A stretch of DNA of 64,000 nt from Macrotrachela quadricornifera (taxonomy: Eukaryota; Rotifera; Eurotatoria; Philodinida; Philodinidae). The stretch lies in the NCBI GenBank assembly GCA_022393335.1, contig JAJEKB010020115.1, positions 108,753-172,752 on the forward strand, given 5' to 3'. Below are positions 1 to 10,938 of this stretch, piece by piece. Below the pieces are notes generated by a model. It made no database searches, was not told the DNA's origin, and saw only the letters and a list, made by a program, of their open reading frames with translations. Both the position numbers and the translations under genes were made by a program. Each line of letters begins with the position of its first letter. Positions within the stretch are counted from its first letter, which is position 1.

Positions 1-199
1 TTTTGTTATCAGTAAAAAAAACTACATTTTCTTTGTTGAGGTCAGTAATAATACTTAATAAAGACTTTCTCCGGACATGTCTTTATGAAAATAAACCTTG
101 AACATCCCTCTATCATTGATAAAAAAATCAGCTCATTTACTTGAGTCGTAATGCAGATATTCAATTTTTTATGGGTAAAGTGACTTTTGCGCCACCCTG
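1..199. mobile_element. Right end of a Tc1/mariner-type element (cut by window start)
   Basis: The segment ends in a sequence whose reverse complement begins CAGGGTGGCGCAAAAGT, a terminus typical of mariner/IS630 elements, followed by TA at 200-201, the usual target dinucleotide. No transposase is visible. The other end lies outside the window, so family and length are unknown. Confidence 0.5.
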
Positions 200-201
200 T
201 A

Positions 202-1045
202 TAGATCAATGTATATATGTATGTATCTATTATCTCTCTTGATCTACACGATAATATCAGGCACTACTAGCTAATACCAGTGCTACCAACTAGATAACTT
301 TTTTTTGGATTCTTGCGATATAGAAGATTGTATAAAGATATACCCTCACCCTCACTATTGGTGGTGCCTGGTGAATTTTTTCATAAACCTTAAACAAATC
401 CGAGTTATTTTATAATTCATCTTTTTTGAATTACTTTCTAATTCATTAATGTCATTCAGTGATGAATAAAAGAATTTACGATATTTTTTTATCGCATTGT
501 CAAACATGTAATATGTTTTGTAACACTAATTGTAGTAGACACACAAGAAGAAAAAAAGATCTTCAACTGTAGATGACCATATAATGATTGAGTAATATAT
601 AAACGATAGATAATAAAAACGTTTTCTGAGTATCACAGGCAAATGACCGGTCATCATGAGATGTTGGAGGATCATTCTTTAACCCAATGCCAATGGTTCT
701 TCGTCATGAGTCCCTGCTGAATAATTAAAAGGAAGGATCCTTTGTTTATGCTTTGCACAAGAAAGAACGCATTCTTGATGACTACAGAAGTGGACAGCGT
801 GATGGAGACAACCTGTCATCATCGCTTTGATATGCATGGAGCGATATGGAAACTTACTATTTTCTCGATTGGAAACAAACTGACAGGTAAGATGTGTTAG
901 TTGCGTACTTTCTAAAAATTATAGAGGAAGAGAACACATTGCTTCTGTAGCAGTACCGATAACTTTTTCTTTTTCACCGTCAACTTGTGCGCTCACAAAG
1001 TGGATACCATTGAAAGCTCAAAATCTTCTTGATCCATAGTAAGCA
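202..1045. other. Gene-free stretch upstream of the GPCR
   Basis: AT-rich sequence with no convincing exon. It must hold the promoter and 5' UTR of the downstream GPCR, but no clear TATA or initiator motif could be singled out. Confidence 0.4.
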
Positions 1046-2044
1046 ATGAGTGAAAACGAGACGACAAATATGACCGAGATTGTGGACATTCTGCCAATGC
1101 CATATCCGACTCAATTTGGTATTTTACAAGCGCTGCAAGTTCCATCGATAGCATGTTCCATATTCATTTTGTATAATCTCTTTTTTGTGACCCAATATCG
1201 GCCGCTCCTCCGTAATATAGCCAACCATGTTCTATTATGCAATGTTATCTGTGATTTTCTGATTTGTGCGACAGAACTACCCATCACTTTGGTATATCTG
1301 TTTCGAGGCATTGTTACACCTGCTACCGATGCCTTCTGCCTTGCCTGGTTTTTCTATGTTTATACTATTTTTGCCATTTCTCTTTGTTTACTCGGTTGGA
1401 ATTCTGTGGAGCGGTATTTACTTGTGTTCCACAAGCCCTTTATCCAACGTCATCTTTTCATCAAACATTATCTATCTATTGTATTCTGCATCGTATATCC
1501 GATTATGTGGTATGTTGGTGTCCTATTTATCTACAAAGAATGTGAAAATGAGTTTGACTTCCTGTTATGGACAGGTGGATCAGCCTGCTACCAACATGAT
1601 CGTTTCTATGGTACATTCGACTGGCTTGTAAACAACTTGCTAGCAGCCGTGATCATTATTTTAATGAATGTGCTTCTCCTTGGACGAGTTGCTTATCGAA
1701 AATATGAAATGGGACAGACGCGCATATTGAAGAAAAATCAGTTGTTGATTATTCAACTAGTGCTGAACGCAGGCATCTATTCTCTTACGTGGTTCCCACT
1801 CACTTTACTCGGCATCTTCATTATCTTTCACCCATCCAATGATCTGGCTAATTATCTCTACCAATATATTTTCAATTATACCGTCTATTTACACCCATTG
1901 GTCTCTCCATTTCTCGCTCTCATCATACTGCCGGAGTTACGTAAGAATATCTTGCGACAATTATTAGGTTGGCAAGAAATTTTTTGCGTTTTTTTCTCAA
2001 ATATCCTAGAACAACCGAGAAAGTTCTGGAAGTTTCCATATTAA
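1046..2044 (+). CDS. Rhodopsin-like seven-transmembrane GPCR, single exon
   Basis: A 332-residue intronless reading frame with about seven hydrophobic segments. After TM3 there is an ERY triplet within NSVERYLLVF (about residue 122), the counterpart of the class A DRY motif. A cysteine before TM3 (CLAW, about residue 98) and one in the second extracellular loop (ACYQ, about 182) could form the conserved disulfide. TM7 lacks a clean NPxxY and reads HPLVSPF at that place. An N-terminal NETT could be glycosylated. Single-exon, roughly 330-residue receptors of this kind are expanded in bdelloid rotifers; the ligand cannot be predicted. The TAA stop (2042-2044) lies inside the left TTAA target site of a fold-back element, so the protein end is unchanged but the 3' UTR is displaced. 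Confidence 0.85.
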   Translation: MSENETTNMTEIVDILPMPYPTQFGILQALQVPSIACSIFILYNLFFVTQYRPLLRNIANHVLLCNVICDFLICATELPITLVYLFRGIVTPATDAFCLAWFFYVYTIFAISLCLLGWNSVERYLLVFHKPFIQRHLFIKHYLSIVFCIVYPIMWYVGVLFIYKECENEFDFLLWTGGSACYQHDRFYGTFDWLVNNLLAAVIIILMNVLLLGRVAYRKYEMGQTRILKKNQLLIIQLVLNAGIYSLTWFPLTLLGIFIIFHPSNDLANYLYQYIFNYTVYLHPLVSPFLALIILPELRKNILRQLLGWQEIFCVFFSNILEQPRKFWKFPY

Positions 2045-2960
2045 GGGTACCCCCCCCTCTTTTTTTTTGAAAATTTATTTTTTGTTTTTATATGCCATAC
2101 ATAGACCATCGATGGGTATTTCGATCGGCGTTTGAAAGACCTCAATCGCACCTGCCATCCATTTTCTAACAGAGTTCCACGAAAATTTCTGGCCCGAAAA
2201 AAATTTTTCCCAAAATGTTTTTTTCTGCGTTTATAAGATTCGCCATCAAAAGTTGTGCATAAAACGCTTGAAAAAAAATTCGACAGTTCCCAAACTATTC
2301 TTTCATTTTTCTCAAAAACTAGTTTTTCGTCCAAAACACCGAGTTGTGCGTAGCATAATCCCCCCTTAACTTCGTCCGATCGGGTTGAAACTTTTACTTG
2401 TGATACTTTGACCTATTGCCCAGAGGTAAAACTGACCGTTTTAGTTTCCGACGTTTCCATCCAGAATTATTGAGTTTGAAAACTCAGAAACCGGATCTCC
2501 CAAGATCCTTTACGTATTATTAGTCTTAAAAAAAAAGTAAGTAAGGTTTTTTAAATCGGTCAATTTTACCTCTGGGCAATAGGTCAAAGTATCACAAGTA
2601 AAAGTTTCGACCCGATCGGACGAAGTTAAGGGGGGATTATGCTACGCACAACTCGGTGTTTTGGACGAAAAACTAGTTTTTGAGAAAAATGAAAGAATAG
2701 TTTGGGAACTGTCGAATTTTTTTTCAAGCGTTTTATGCACAACTTTTGATGGCGAATCTTATAAACGCAGAAAAAAACATTTTGGGAAAAATTTTTTTCG
2801 GGCCAGAAATTTTCGTGGAAATCTGTTAGAAAATGGATGGCAGGTGCGATTGAGGTCTTTCAAACGCCGATCGAAATACCCATCGATGGTCTATGTATGG
2901 CATATAAAAACAAAAAATAAATTTTCAAAAAAATTTTCAAAAAAAAAAGGGGGGGTACCC
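2045..2960. mobile_element. TTAA-flanked fold-back element (long inverted repeat)
   Basis: Two arms of about 400 bp (2045-2443 and about 2553-2960) are near-perfect reverse complements around a spacer of about 110 bp. Both ends read GGGTACCCCCCC-type outward and are flanked by TTAA (2041-2044 and 2961-2964), the target preference of piggyBac elements. The two similar ORFs in the arms are mirror images of the same repeat, not genes. The TIR starts with GGG rather than the usual piggyBac CCY, so the superfamily is uncertain. Confidence 0.75.
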
Positions 2961-2964
2961 TTAA

Positions 2965-4211
2965 TCATCGACTCGTAACATGCTGATCGATGCTTCTACA
3001 CGTAAATGTGAAAGAACTACTGAATGTCATGTGAAAAAACTCTTCCACCAATGAAATTCTCACAGAATCGGGACGGTAATGCATGGAAAAAATATCGAGC
3101 GCAGCATATTTTCCCANNNNNNNNNNGGGACGGTAATGCATGGAAAAAATATCGAGCGCAGCATATTTTCCCACATGTTTTATCATCATTTTGTAGATCG
3201 TAACGAGTTCTATTTCTGGTAAAAAAATGGTAGTTCGAAGTTGTTAGTAAGTGTAGATAATAGGGGTGATATATGCGTCCTAATGGAGCAGGTATTGACC
3301 ATGAAGAATCAATGATCTTTTTTATACAGTAGTTAGGGAAATTTTTATGTAAGCACTCAGAAGGCTCTGATACTTGACGAGGATGTATAATTTTAAAAAA
3401 AAATGGTTTTTGGTTGCTGTTTCGGAATAAGGCCGATTCATGGGCATACCCGCCCCCGTGCTTTATGAAACTAACTTTAAATATTTTAATACCTTCACAT
3501 GGTCTACCAATCATGAAAGTATCATTCGATTTAGAGACATTCAATGTAACCGTGGTTGAGATCCCATGAATTACCCCATTTGTATAAGTGCATCTGTTAG
3601 TTATTGATCAGAGACACTCTGTATTATTAATTTGAAGCAAATACGCTCGTTTTAAAAGTATAATTACGTTTCTGAGTATGTTTATCTTTCTTCACATGAA
3701 ATGATACTGAATAAATTATTTGCTAAACTGCACCTCAATGTACACTCCACTTATTTAATAAAATTTTTTTCACTGAAACAGTATATAAAATATTTTACGT
3801 GTGTGCACCTAATACTTTTTCGTACTTCAAGCAACTAAAGAAAGTGATTTAAATGACACTCAGAGAACAGAAGTATAAAACTTCTAAAATGCAGGTCTTA
3901 TTGGAGCGACATTTGTTTATAAAGATTGCGCTAAAATTTGAAAGCAATAAATGTTATTGTTTGACTCGGACTTCCAATTTCTTTCACGTACACTTTCAAA
4001 GCTGTGATCTGCGAAAAAAATGCATTTTAGAAAGTTATTTTTTAGATCATTCTATATTCTAATTTCTCTACACTGTGGGCTGCTGCTGATTGAAACAAGA
4101 CAGGAATTGCAATTAAGTCAAGAAACGGAAGAGATAGAAAAAGAGGTAAGATTTGCTCAAAGGAAATCATACACAACTACTTTCTTTGTTTATTTTAGTC
4201 CATACGTAACA
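2965..4211. other. Gene-free stretch between GPCR and H-lectin
   Basis: Contains the displaced 3' flank of the GPCR, the scaffold gap and AT-rich sequence. The open frames seen here cross the N run or lack protein-like composition. A 47-codon frame at 4020 is probably not coding because the lectin has its own signal peptide at 4212. Confidence 0.4.
3070..3173. other. 10-N assembly gap flanked by identical 47-bp copies
   Basis: Bases 3070-3116 and 3127-3173 are identical and are separated by exactly ten Ns. This is the usual appearance of overlapping contig ends that were scaffolded without being merged, so the real genome probably has one copy and no gap. Confidence 0.85.
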
Positions 4212-4695
4212 ATGTTCTGTACGTCGTTCATCTTTCTTGTACTGACCATTTTACTACACATTACAACAGCTATTCCTGTAGGCCAATGTAAGAAAATATA
4301 CATTCTCTATTCGGGGAGCACATTATTAATCGATGCTCCGAAACATTGTTTTAGGTCAAGTTGGAGGACCTGTGGAAATGAGTGAATGTGACGAAGCGCG
4401 AGCCAATTGTCGTGGTAGAAGTGTCGTTGTTTATGTTAGCTTTCCCCGTAAATTCGACACAGCACCAAACGTCTTGGTGTCATTAGTTTATCTCGATTCC
4501 ATCTATGGTAAGTATTTGCTGCCCAAGAGGGACACCTGACTACTTTTATTTCTTCTCTCTACAGGTGGCAGTACTGCTACAAGAATTCAAATCAGAGCTG
4601 AAAGTATTACTCCCCTCGGCTTCAATCTTCGATTTTCTAGCTGGCACGATACGTTCATTTATAAAGCTGCTGCTTCTTGGATAGCCTGCACTTAG
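4212..4695 (+). CDS. Small secreted H-type lectin domain protein, three exons
   Basis: Exons 4212-4287, 4355-4507 and 4565-4695 join with GT-AG introns of 67 and 57 bp and give 119 residues ending at TAG. The first exon encodes a signal peptide (MFCTSFIFLVLTILLH, cleaved near residue 20). The rest is one H-type lectin domain: exon 2 carries VSFPRKFDTAPNVLVSLVYL and exon 3 GFNLRFSSWHDTF followed by a terminal SWIAC. These match the F..F..PP.V.V and W.DT..  SW. pattern of the H_lectin family, which binds sugars such as N-acetylgalactosamine in snail agglutinin and Dictyostelium discoidin. Four cysteines (QC, EC, NC, AC) may form disulfides. A secreted carbohydrate-binding role, perhaps defensive, is inference. 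Confidence 0.85.
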
Positions 4696-5211
4696 ATGTT
4701 GCTAGCCCGAAGGTAGTCCGGTGAATCATCTTTATTCGAAAGAAAATAAAAATAAAGGTCTCTCCTTTCACAATCACAGGTACATATATGGGCAAAATCA
4801 GGCAAAATAGACCATTTACCTCTTTCATTTGATCATTAGCCTATATGAAGATTTATTTCCTGATCAGAAACTTTGTGCATAAGCTTATGTGAAAATCTTT
4901 GTTCTTTCTGATGAGTATTAATTAAAGTTAATTAATAAGTAACTAGTGGATATCTCCCGAACAGCACAAGAAAAAAACCTAAAAACTTTAGAATAGACTC
5001 TACACGGTAAAAAAATGGTGTTCTACCGAACTTAAAAAGGTTTTCCACTAAACCTAAAAGGTTCTTCACCTGGATACACTCTAAGAATCTTTTTAGGTTT
5101 CTTAAAAAACGAGGCTTATTACCAAACTATTTCCCAATAACTCATTTGAAGGTTTCGTAATAAACCTTCTTACCCAAAAATGCCAAAAAGTTTCGTCAAA
5201 ACTGTAAATGG
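4696..5211. other. Intergenic stretch with two MITE-like left ends
   Basis: At 4787 the sequence TATGGGCAAAATCAGGC resembles the left end of the MITE inserted in the WWE-ART gene at 24464. At 5002 ACACGGTAAAAAAATGG resembles the termini of the elements at 16221, 42253 and 49163. No matching right ends were found, so both are probably relics. Confidence 0.4.
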
Positions 5212-5574
5212 TCTACTTCACAAAATCTAGGCTACCTCATCAACAATTCAAGAATAGTTTCAGTCCATTTTAAAGCAATTCTACTCAACTTTAGTTCGGC
5301 TTTCACCCAAAACTAGTCCGAGCTCAATCCACTTTGATTTAGTTTTCAAAAAGTCAAAATACTCCATCCTACTTAATCTATTTTAAAAACGAAAAGTAAA
5401 TTGAAACATCGAAATAGACTGGAGTATTTTGACTTTTTGAAAACTAAATCAAAGTGGATTGAGCTCGGACTAGTTTTGGGTGAAAGCAGAACTGAAGTTG
5501 AGTAGAATTGCTTTAAAATGGACTGAAACTATTCTTGAATTGTTGATGAGGTGGCATAGATTTTGTGACGTAGA
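5212..5574. repeat. Palindromic fold-back repeat
   Basis: The left arm from 5212 to about 5370 and the right arm from about 5415 to 5574 are near-identical reverse complements with a short AT-rich centre. It lies about 200 bp inside the relic terminus at 5002, the same relation seen between termini and an internal palindrome in the 42253-44945 element. Confidence 0.75.
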
Positions 5575-7353
5575 GCTGGACTAGCTGAAGTAGCACCTTT
5601 TCCTTCTTGCATATACTTCACCTACAATTGTATCTGGCGCAGATTTCCATCTTTGCAACAAACTAAAATATAAAATAAAATAAATAAAATCGTTTTAAAA
5701 AAATTAACTTACCACATAAATTGCCAATTTCCACCAATCTACCAAAAAAATTACAAATTTACTTTTGATTAATAAAGTCAAACTTACTTTCACTCGTATG
5801 TTGGGATCAATGTGTAAATCTAAAATAACATAAATGAAAAAATTTATTTTTATGAAATGAACTGAAACTTACCATTTATCATATGTTCCACTGAGTCAGA
5901 GACGGGATCGGTTCGGTTTGTAACTTTTCAAACCGATCTCGGTTTCGGTCCGGTTTAAATTTTAGATACTCAAACCGATTTCATTCCTTACTGTTATAGA
6001 GATTTAACGGAGACAATGTGAATAATGAAAAAAATATCGTAAGTAACAATAAGAGTGACACATTTTGCTGTTCTTCTGCAAAACGTTGGACTTAAGAGCC
6101 ATTCCATATAAGCCGCAGCCGATTTTCTATGACACTGCTCAAAGGCCATCCTCCGATTTAGCTCATTTTTGTATATGTGATAGAGGCAAGTGTTTGATGC
6201 ATTTTGGTGAAAGCCGATTCAAAAAATATTGAATTGTTCGGTTTTTATCGCAGTTTTACTGAAAGCACTATAAAATTGGCTTTTTCGAGGAACAATTTTG
6301 AACACTATGAAAAGTCAAGAAAACCTCCCTCGTTTGAGCTGAAAATTTTCGTACATCAACATCCGAGTAAGTTCTTCATATGCCGTGAATTTCAGCTCAA
6401 ACGATTGGATGGCTGGTATTTTATGGATTCGACAATTTACGAAAAAATGACTGTTTTTACCAACTTTCGACCCTCATATCTCTTGATTGACGAATGATAG
6501 AGGCCTGAAATTTTCAGCACAGGTACATCGCAGTACCATCTACCTATCGTATAAATTTCAGCTCTCCAGAGCAGAGCGTTCGTACAGAACAACTGAAACA
6601 AAAATCAAAATTTTCAAAAAAAATCGATTTTCGACCTCAGTTTTCTCCCAGGAAATCACCTAACTTTTAAAATCTTCTATACAGCTTTGAAGACCGCACT
6701 TAGGTCTTCAACCTACCATAGAAGAAAACTTGGGACACACACAAGCCGCTTCATAATTTGCCAATCTTTTATACAAAAAATGAGTTATGCGAACTCCACT
6801 TTTGAGACCTAATCTTTTCTCAATATCTCGCGAATGGTTCATCCAAGAGGTTTTAAGCTTTCAGGATTGATAGATCTCAAGTAACGAAGGAAAATATGTG
6901 CTGGAATCAAGCTTTCACAATGCTTGGATCTGGAGATTATAATTGAATTCTATTGGATGGAAACGATTCTAGTCGTTTTTTCTCCTATAGTTTTGCTCAC
7001 GCTTATTTCAATCGAACTGAACTTTTTCCCATAAATAGTTGCTGAACCTAGAGTCTTCGTGACAGATTTTATCGTTTCTCTATAATACGAAAATAGTAGA
7101 ACTATTAATCCGTCCGAAACCAAAATGAAGCGTTTAATTATAGAGTTGCATATTTTATATATAATGTTCCGTGGAACCGGTTTATTTCCGGTATTAACTT
7201 AATCTTATATGTATGCCAGAATAGTTCCGCGTTCTGCTAAGAATCAGTGTATTCGTAACATTATTTTTGATATCTGGATACACTCATCAAATTTTTAAAA
7301 GTTACAAAAACTGCCTATAAACTAATCAACAATAGAGTTAGAGAAACCCTGAT
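5575..7353. other. Long gene-free stretch
   Basis: No exon could be supported. A 97-codon frame at 6204-6497 has no recognisable motif. A short symmetrical patch near 5905-5985 repeats AAACCGAT and CGGTTT words in both orientations. Confidence 0.35.
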
Positions 7354-9053
7354 TTATTCAGTGTTAATCTCCATCAATTGAGACATAAGTTCATGTTTAG
7401 GAGTAATACCATATTTTTGTGCTGTTTTCCGTAATCGATACTTAATTTGACTTAGGGTCGGATATTCATTCGTTTGAAAGATTTTCTCTCCATTTTGATG
7501 TCGCTTTGTTCGTATCTGTTGTTGGATTTCCTGTGCGGTGAGCTTCGAATGGGATTCTTGTGAATCCAGCCAGACCTTTTCAATGAAGTTTTTTTACATT
7601 GTCACCCATAGGATTGATATGTTTACGTGTTCGTAGACCCCATCCGACTGACGAAAACTTTTTGTAATGAGCAGACTTTGTGAGATCGACGTGTGACATG
7701 TCTCGCCCTTGCGAAAGTAATGTAGCTTGTTGTTGAGCCTCGATGCTAGTTGTTCAAATGAGTTCTGTGAGATGCAGTCGAGCAATATCATTCGTGGTTC
7801 GTGACTGATTGGGTTGGACATTATGTAAATTGGCGGATATATGGGATTCCAGATCAGTATTTGACTCAAATGTCGATGTACAACCACTCACAGGGCATAA
7901 TTTTAAACAATGATGCTTGCGGTCGTTTCTCCTATTTTTACATTAAATAAATAATACTAGACAAATGAAGCTATTTTACTGTTCAGGGATCGTATTTGAT
8001 TCTTGTTCATTAATCGAGCATCCGAAAGAGCTGACAATTCTCATGTTTGTCTCAAAGTCGAGCTTTTTGTAAGGAATCCGAAAACCGGTGCCGATACCTG
8101 ATGCCTTGAATACATTCATATTTTCTGAATCGTAACGTATAGAGCGAAGTGTGGAAACGCCTGGCACGTTTGTTTTCTCTAAATAGCCTACAAAATACCA
8201 GGAGGATATACAATTTTCTTCTATTTACGGATCCGTACCTTGACCAGCAACTATCTCAGCCACCACGACTTTGGTATTTTTTATACCACCTGCATACTCC
8301 ATCCCTTCTTTGATATCGATTGCGTTTAATAAGTCATTGCCAATGGCTTCCCACGAACGCATTCTAGCCTTGTTCACCCCAAACATTCTATCACAAATAT
8401 CTTTACCTTTTTGAACCTCACTATAATCGCGCGTCAATAACTCGATACCCATCTACAAAGCACGATATATTAGAAGTTAAGTAATTTATAAAGGTACTCA
8501 CTCGTTCGCAGATCACTTTTTCGACTTCAGGTGTAGAATGTGACGAGAAATTACCTGCGTTGTCTGTACGTTTGTGAAGTTTTTTAATGTGAGGATGATC
8601 GGTTTTAAACTGTTTAGTAATGATCTCACCAGCACTTAATGTGTCGAGTTCCGTCTGTGCAGCATCAGTTATAGCAACAATATACGATTCAGTAGAATAT
8701 GTAGGAGGAGAAAGACCGGTCGCAGTGGCAGATTTGTTTGCAAGTCTCGGCACTTGATCTTTCCAGACGAACGAGCCCATAAGAACCGACATTCCTTTTT
8801 TCCCAAAATATGTGCTTTGAGCCTCTCGATGCTTTTGAGGTAAAATTTTTTGGCCCCAATCAAATGTGCAGAAAGCTTCATCTTCGTCCATTTGCGAAAT
8901 GATCGATTTCTTCTCAGCATCCTGTCGAGCAGCGCGAAGATTGTGGCGAGACCACTCAACAATATGCTCCGATGCGTTTTCGAAGTCAAACCTAGCTTCG
9001 CGTTCAATATCCTTATCACTAATTTTTTGGATTTGCTGACCTATCTCGTCGAG
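7354..9053 (-). pseudogene. Transposase-like gene with C2H2 finger, decayed and truncated
   Basis: Four minus-strand exons (9053-8502, 8452-8239, 8187-7980, 7931-7354) join at consensus GT-AG sites. In order they hold a segment with HIVEWSRHNLRAARQ, a segment ending TDNAGNFSSHS, a segment with DYSEVQKGKDICDRM, then a C2H2-type finger (CPVSGC ... H.....H) and a C-terminal region with TAQEIQQQIRTKRHQNGEKIF and SQIKYRLRK. This order matches a large uncharacterised invertebrate family that I regard as transposon-derived; a DDE-type fold is inference. Lesions: an in-frame TGA in exon 4, a frameshift at a seven-base T run (7589-7595), and loss of the 5' part where the LTR element begins. No promoter or start remains. 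Confidence 0.65.
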
Positions 9054-9281
9054 TGTTAGCGACCATCTATTGTTCGCTCTTCTTCCCCTCCATTCCTTTC
9101 TTTGTATTGAAAAGAATGTTATTGGAGATAACATTCTTTTTGTTCTGTTCCTGTTGTTTTTGTTCTGAGATTGTTATCGGGCAGATGCTTTTTCGCTTGT
9201 TTCGAATAAACTTCGTTTATTCATCGTGAAGGTTTTGTGTGAGTCATCACGAGATGGTGCTTGTCGGATTGTGAGCTCACA
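9054..9281 (+). repeat. 5' LTR, 228 bp
   Basis: Begins TGTTAGCG and ends CTCACA (TG...CA ends). It contains AATAAAC near 9208 as a possible polyadenylation context. The left flank (CTCGTCGAG) belongs to the broken minus-strand gene. Confidence 0.9.
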
Positions 9282-9284
9282 TTT

Positions 9285-9301
9285 TGGTGCCGTGACCCGG
9301 G
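9285..9301 (+). other. Primer-binding site, tRNA-His type
   Basis: TGGTGCCGTGACCCGGG starts three bases after the 5' LTR. Its complement ends TCACGGCACCA, matching the 3' end of metazoan tRNA-His (TCACGGCA plus CCA). Primer identity is inferred from known tRNA-His sequences. Confidence 0.75.
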
Positions 9302-9345
9302 AAAAAGCTGATTACCTTCATCTATTTTGATTTCATCGTCGTTAT

Positions 9346-10938
9346 ATGTTTTCCGACGACGACGAACGTCCACCTAAGCAACTCCTCGAACCACTGACAC
9401 AATTTCAACCTACAGCTGTCTCTTCCTCCTCTGCATCTATGGCTTCCAACGTTCTTAATCCAACTAAAAAGCCTTATCAAATTACTTTTTCCTCACGCGA
9501 TGAGGAAATAGCATATACACGTAAACTTCTCGACAATTGTTCAACTTTCGATGGTGATTCTGAACAACTTATTCCTTGGTTGAAGGAAACTAGTGCTTTT
9601 ATTTTCAAAGAAGGATATCCCGAAACAGATCATCCATTTATTATTCGTCATCTTTTAACAGACGACGCTCTTGATTATTATCTAGCTCATGAAGATTTAA
9701 TTCTCAATTTTACCGATCTTCGAAAATTATTGTTGCATAAGCATCAGCTTCTTACTTCTCTCCGTACTGTTTCAACACTCGATTCTATTGGCTCTTTAAC
9801 ATTGAATGATATACCGTCGGTGTTAACTTCAACTCAACTTCCATCAATAACAACAACTTCTGCACCTGCCGCTCAAGCAACATTTTCTTTTAATCAATCA
9901 ATTGATGAATTGACCCAAAATGATATTCGAAAAACTATCATCGAAGATTTACAACGAAATACTCCAAAATTTACTGGTGAACATCGGCAAGACGTCATTA
10001 AATGGCTTAAAAATATTAATAATAAATTTGAAACAGCTAGTATTCCTGATGTTAAGAAGTTCGATTTTATCTCGCAACTGCTTGATAAAGGTGCTCTCGA
10101 TTGGTTTTACGACAATAAATCTAAACTCAATCATTCTTGGTCGAATTTTATCGAACACTTTAAACGTACATTTGATTCTCCTAATCGTGCACGTATTGCA
10201 ATGCAAAAACTTCATTCGTATGCTCAATCACCACAACAAGAAGTTCGTAGTTTTTGCAGTGAAATGCGGAAACTTTTTCTTGAAGCTGATCCAGATATGA
10301 GTTCGACCATGAAACTGGAATTATTATTAGCTAAAGTTCATCCTAGTTATCGACTAGATTTATTGAAGCAAAAACCCAAGGATCCTGATGAATTTGAAAT
10401 AATGGCAAAGGATTTGGAAAATACTTATCTTGTTTTGGCTGCCATTGATCAAAATGCTCAATCTACCAGTTCATTTATACCAGCACCAACCACTTCGTCT
10501 TCCGCAACAACTTTTGGCTCGTCTTTTCAACGTTCTCAGCGCCAATCGTACAATCCTTCTCAACAGTCTAGTTATCGTTCTTACAACTCGTTGCAGTATT
10601 CGTCGCAACCTTCTTCATTTACACCTGGTAATCGTTCATCTACTCCATCGTCGTCAACTTCTTTCCGTCGACCTTTTCAACCTCGATCATCTCGTGGTTT
10701 CAACAATTCTCGTTTCAATACTTCTCGACAGAGTCTTTCTGTTTTCCAACCTTCAACGTCTTCATCTACAACGCTTCACTCTACATCATTGTCGGAACAT
10801 CCTATTCCACTTATGTCCGCATCGGCTGCAACGATTTCACCGTCATCATTATCTGCTGTATCTTCCTCACCCACACTTGCAATTCGTTGTCAAATCTGTT
10901 CCAACGAAGGTCATTCTGCTCCTGCCTGTCCTTTCTGA
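9346..10938 (+). CDS. gag: Gag-like polyprotein of the LTR element
   Basis: 530 codons starting at ATG 9346, shortly after the PBS. A retrotransposon Gag (capsid-like) region spans roughly residues 205-365, with the typical W-rich helix (DVIKWLKNINN), GALDWF and the Y-x(n)-FCSEMRKLF block. A long Ser/Gln/Phe-rich low-complexity stretch follows (about 375-505), and one CCHC zinc knuckle (CQICSNEGHSAPAC) sits at about 513-526, next to the stop. Gag would form the intracellular particle and bind element RNA through the knuckle. The protease frame overlaps its last 50 bases in the -1 frame. Confidence 0.9.
   Translation: MFSDDDERPPKQLLEPLTQFQPTAVSSSSASMASNVLNPTKKPYQITFSSRDEEIAYTRKLLDNCSTFDGDSEQLIPWLKETSAFIFKEGYPETDHPFIIRHLLTDDALDYYLAHEDLILNFTDLRKLLLHKHQLLTSLRTVSTLDSIGSLTLNDIPSVLTSTQLPSITTTSAPAAQATFSFNQSIDELTQNDIRKTIIEDLQRNTPKFTGEHRQDVIKWLKNINNKFETASIPDVKKFDFISQLLDKGALDWFYDNKSKLNHSWSNFIEHFKRTFDSPNRARIAMQKLHSYAQSPQQEVRSFCSEMRKLFLEADPDMSSTMKLELLLAKVHPSYRLDLLKQKPKDPDEFEIMAKDLENTYLVLAAIDQNAQSTSSFIPAPTTSSSATTFGSSFQRSQRQSYNPSQQSSYRSYNSLQYSSQPSSFTPGNRSSTPSSSTSFRRPFQPRSSRGFNNSRFNTSRQSLSVFQPSTSSSTTLHSTSLSEHPIPLMSASAATISPSSLSAVSSSPTLAIRCQICSNEGHSAPACPF

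Noticed and set aside
2041..2978. Two similar ORFs (about 97 and 105 codons) on opposite strands
   Set aside because: They are the two arms of one inverted repeat, include the TIR, and show no protein family; sequence identity follows from the palindrome.
3017..3544. Long minus-strand open frame
   Set aside because: It crosses the N gap and its duplicated flanks, and has no domain-like content.
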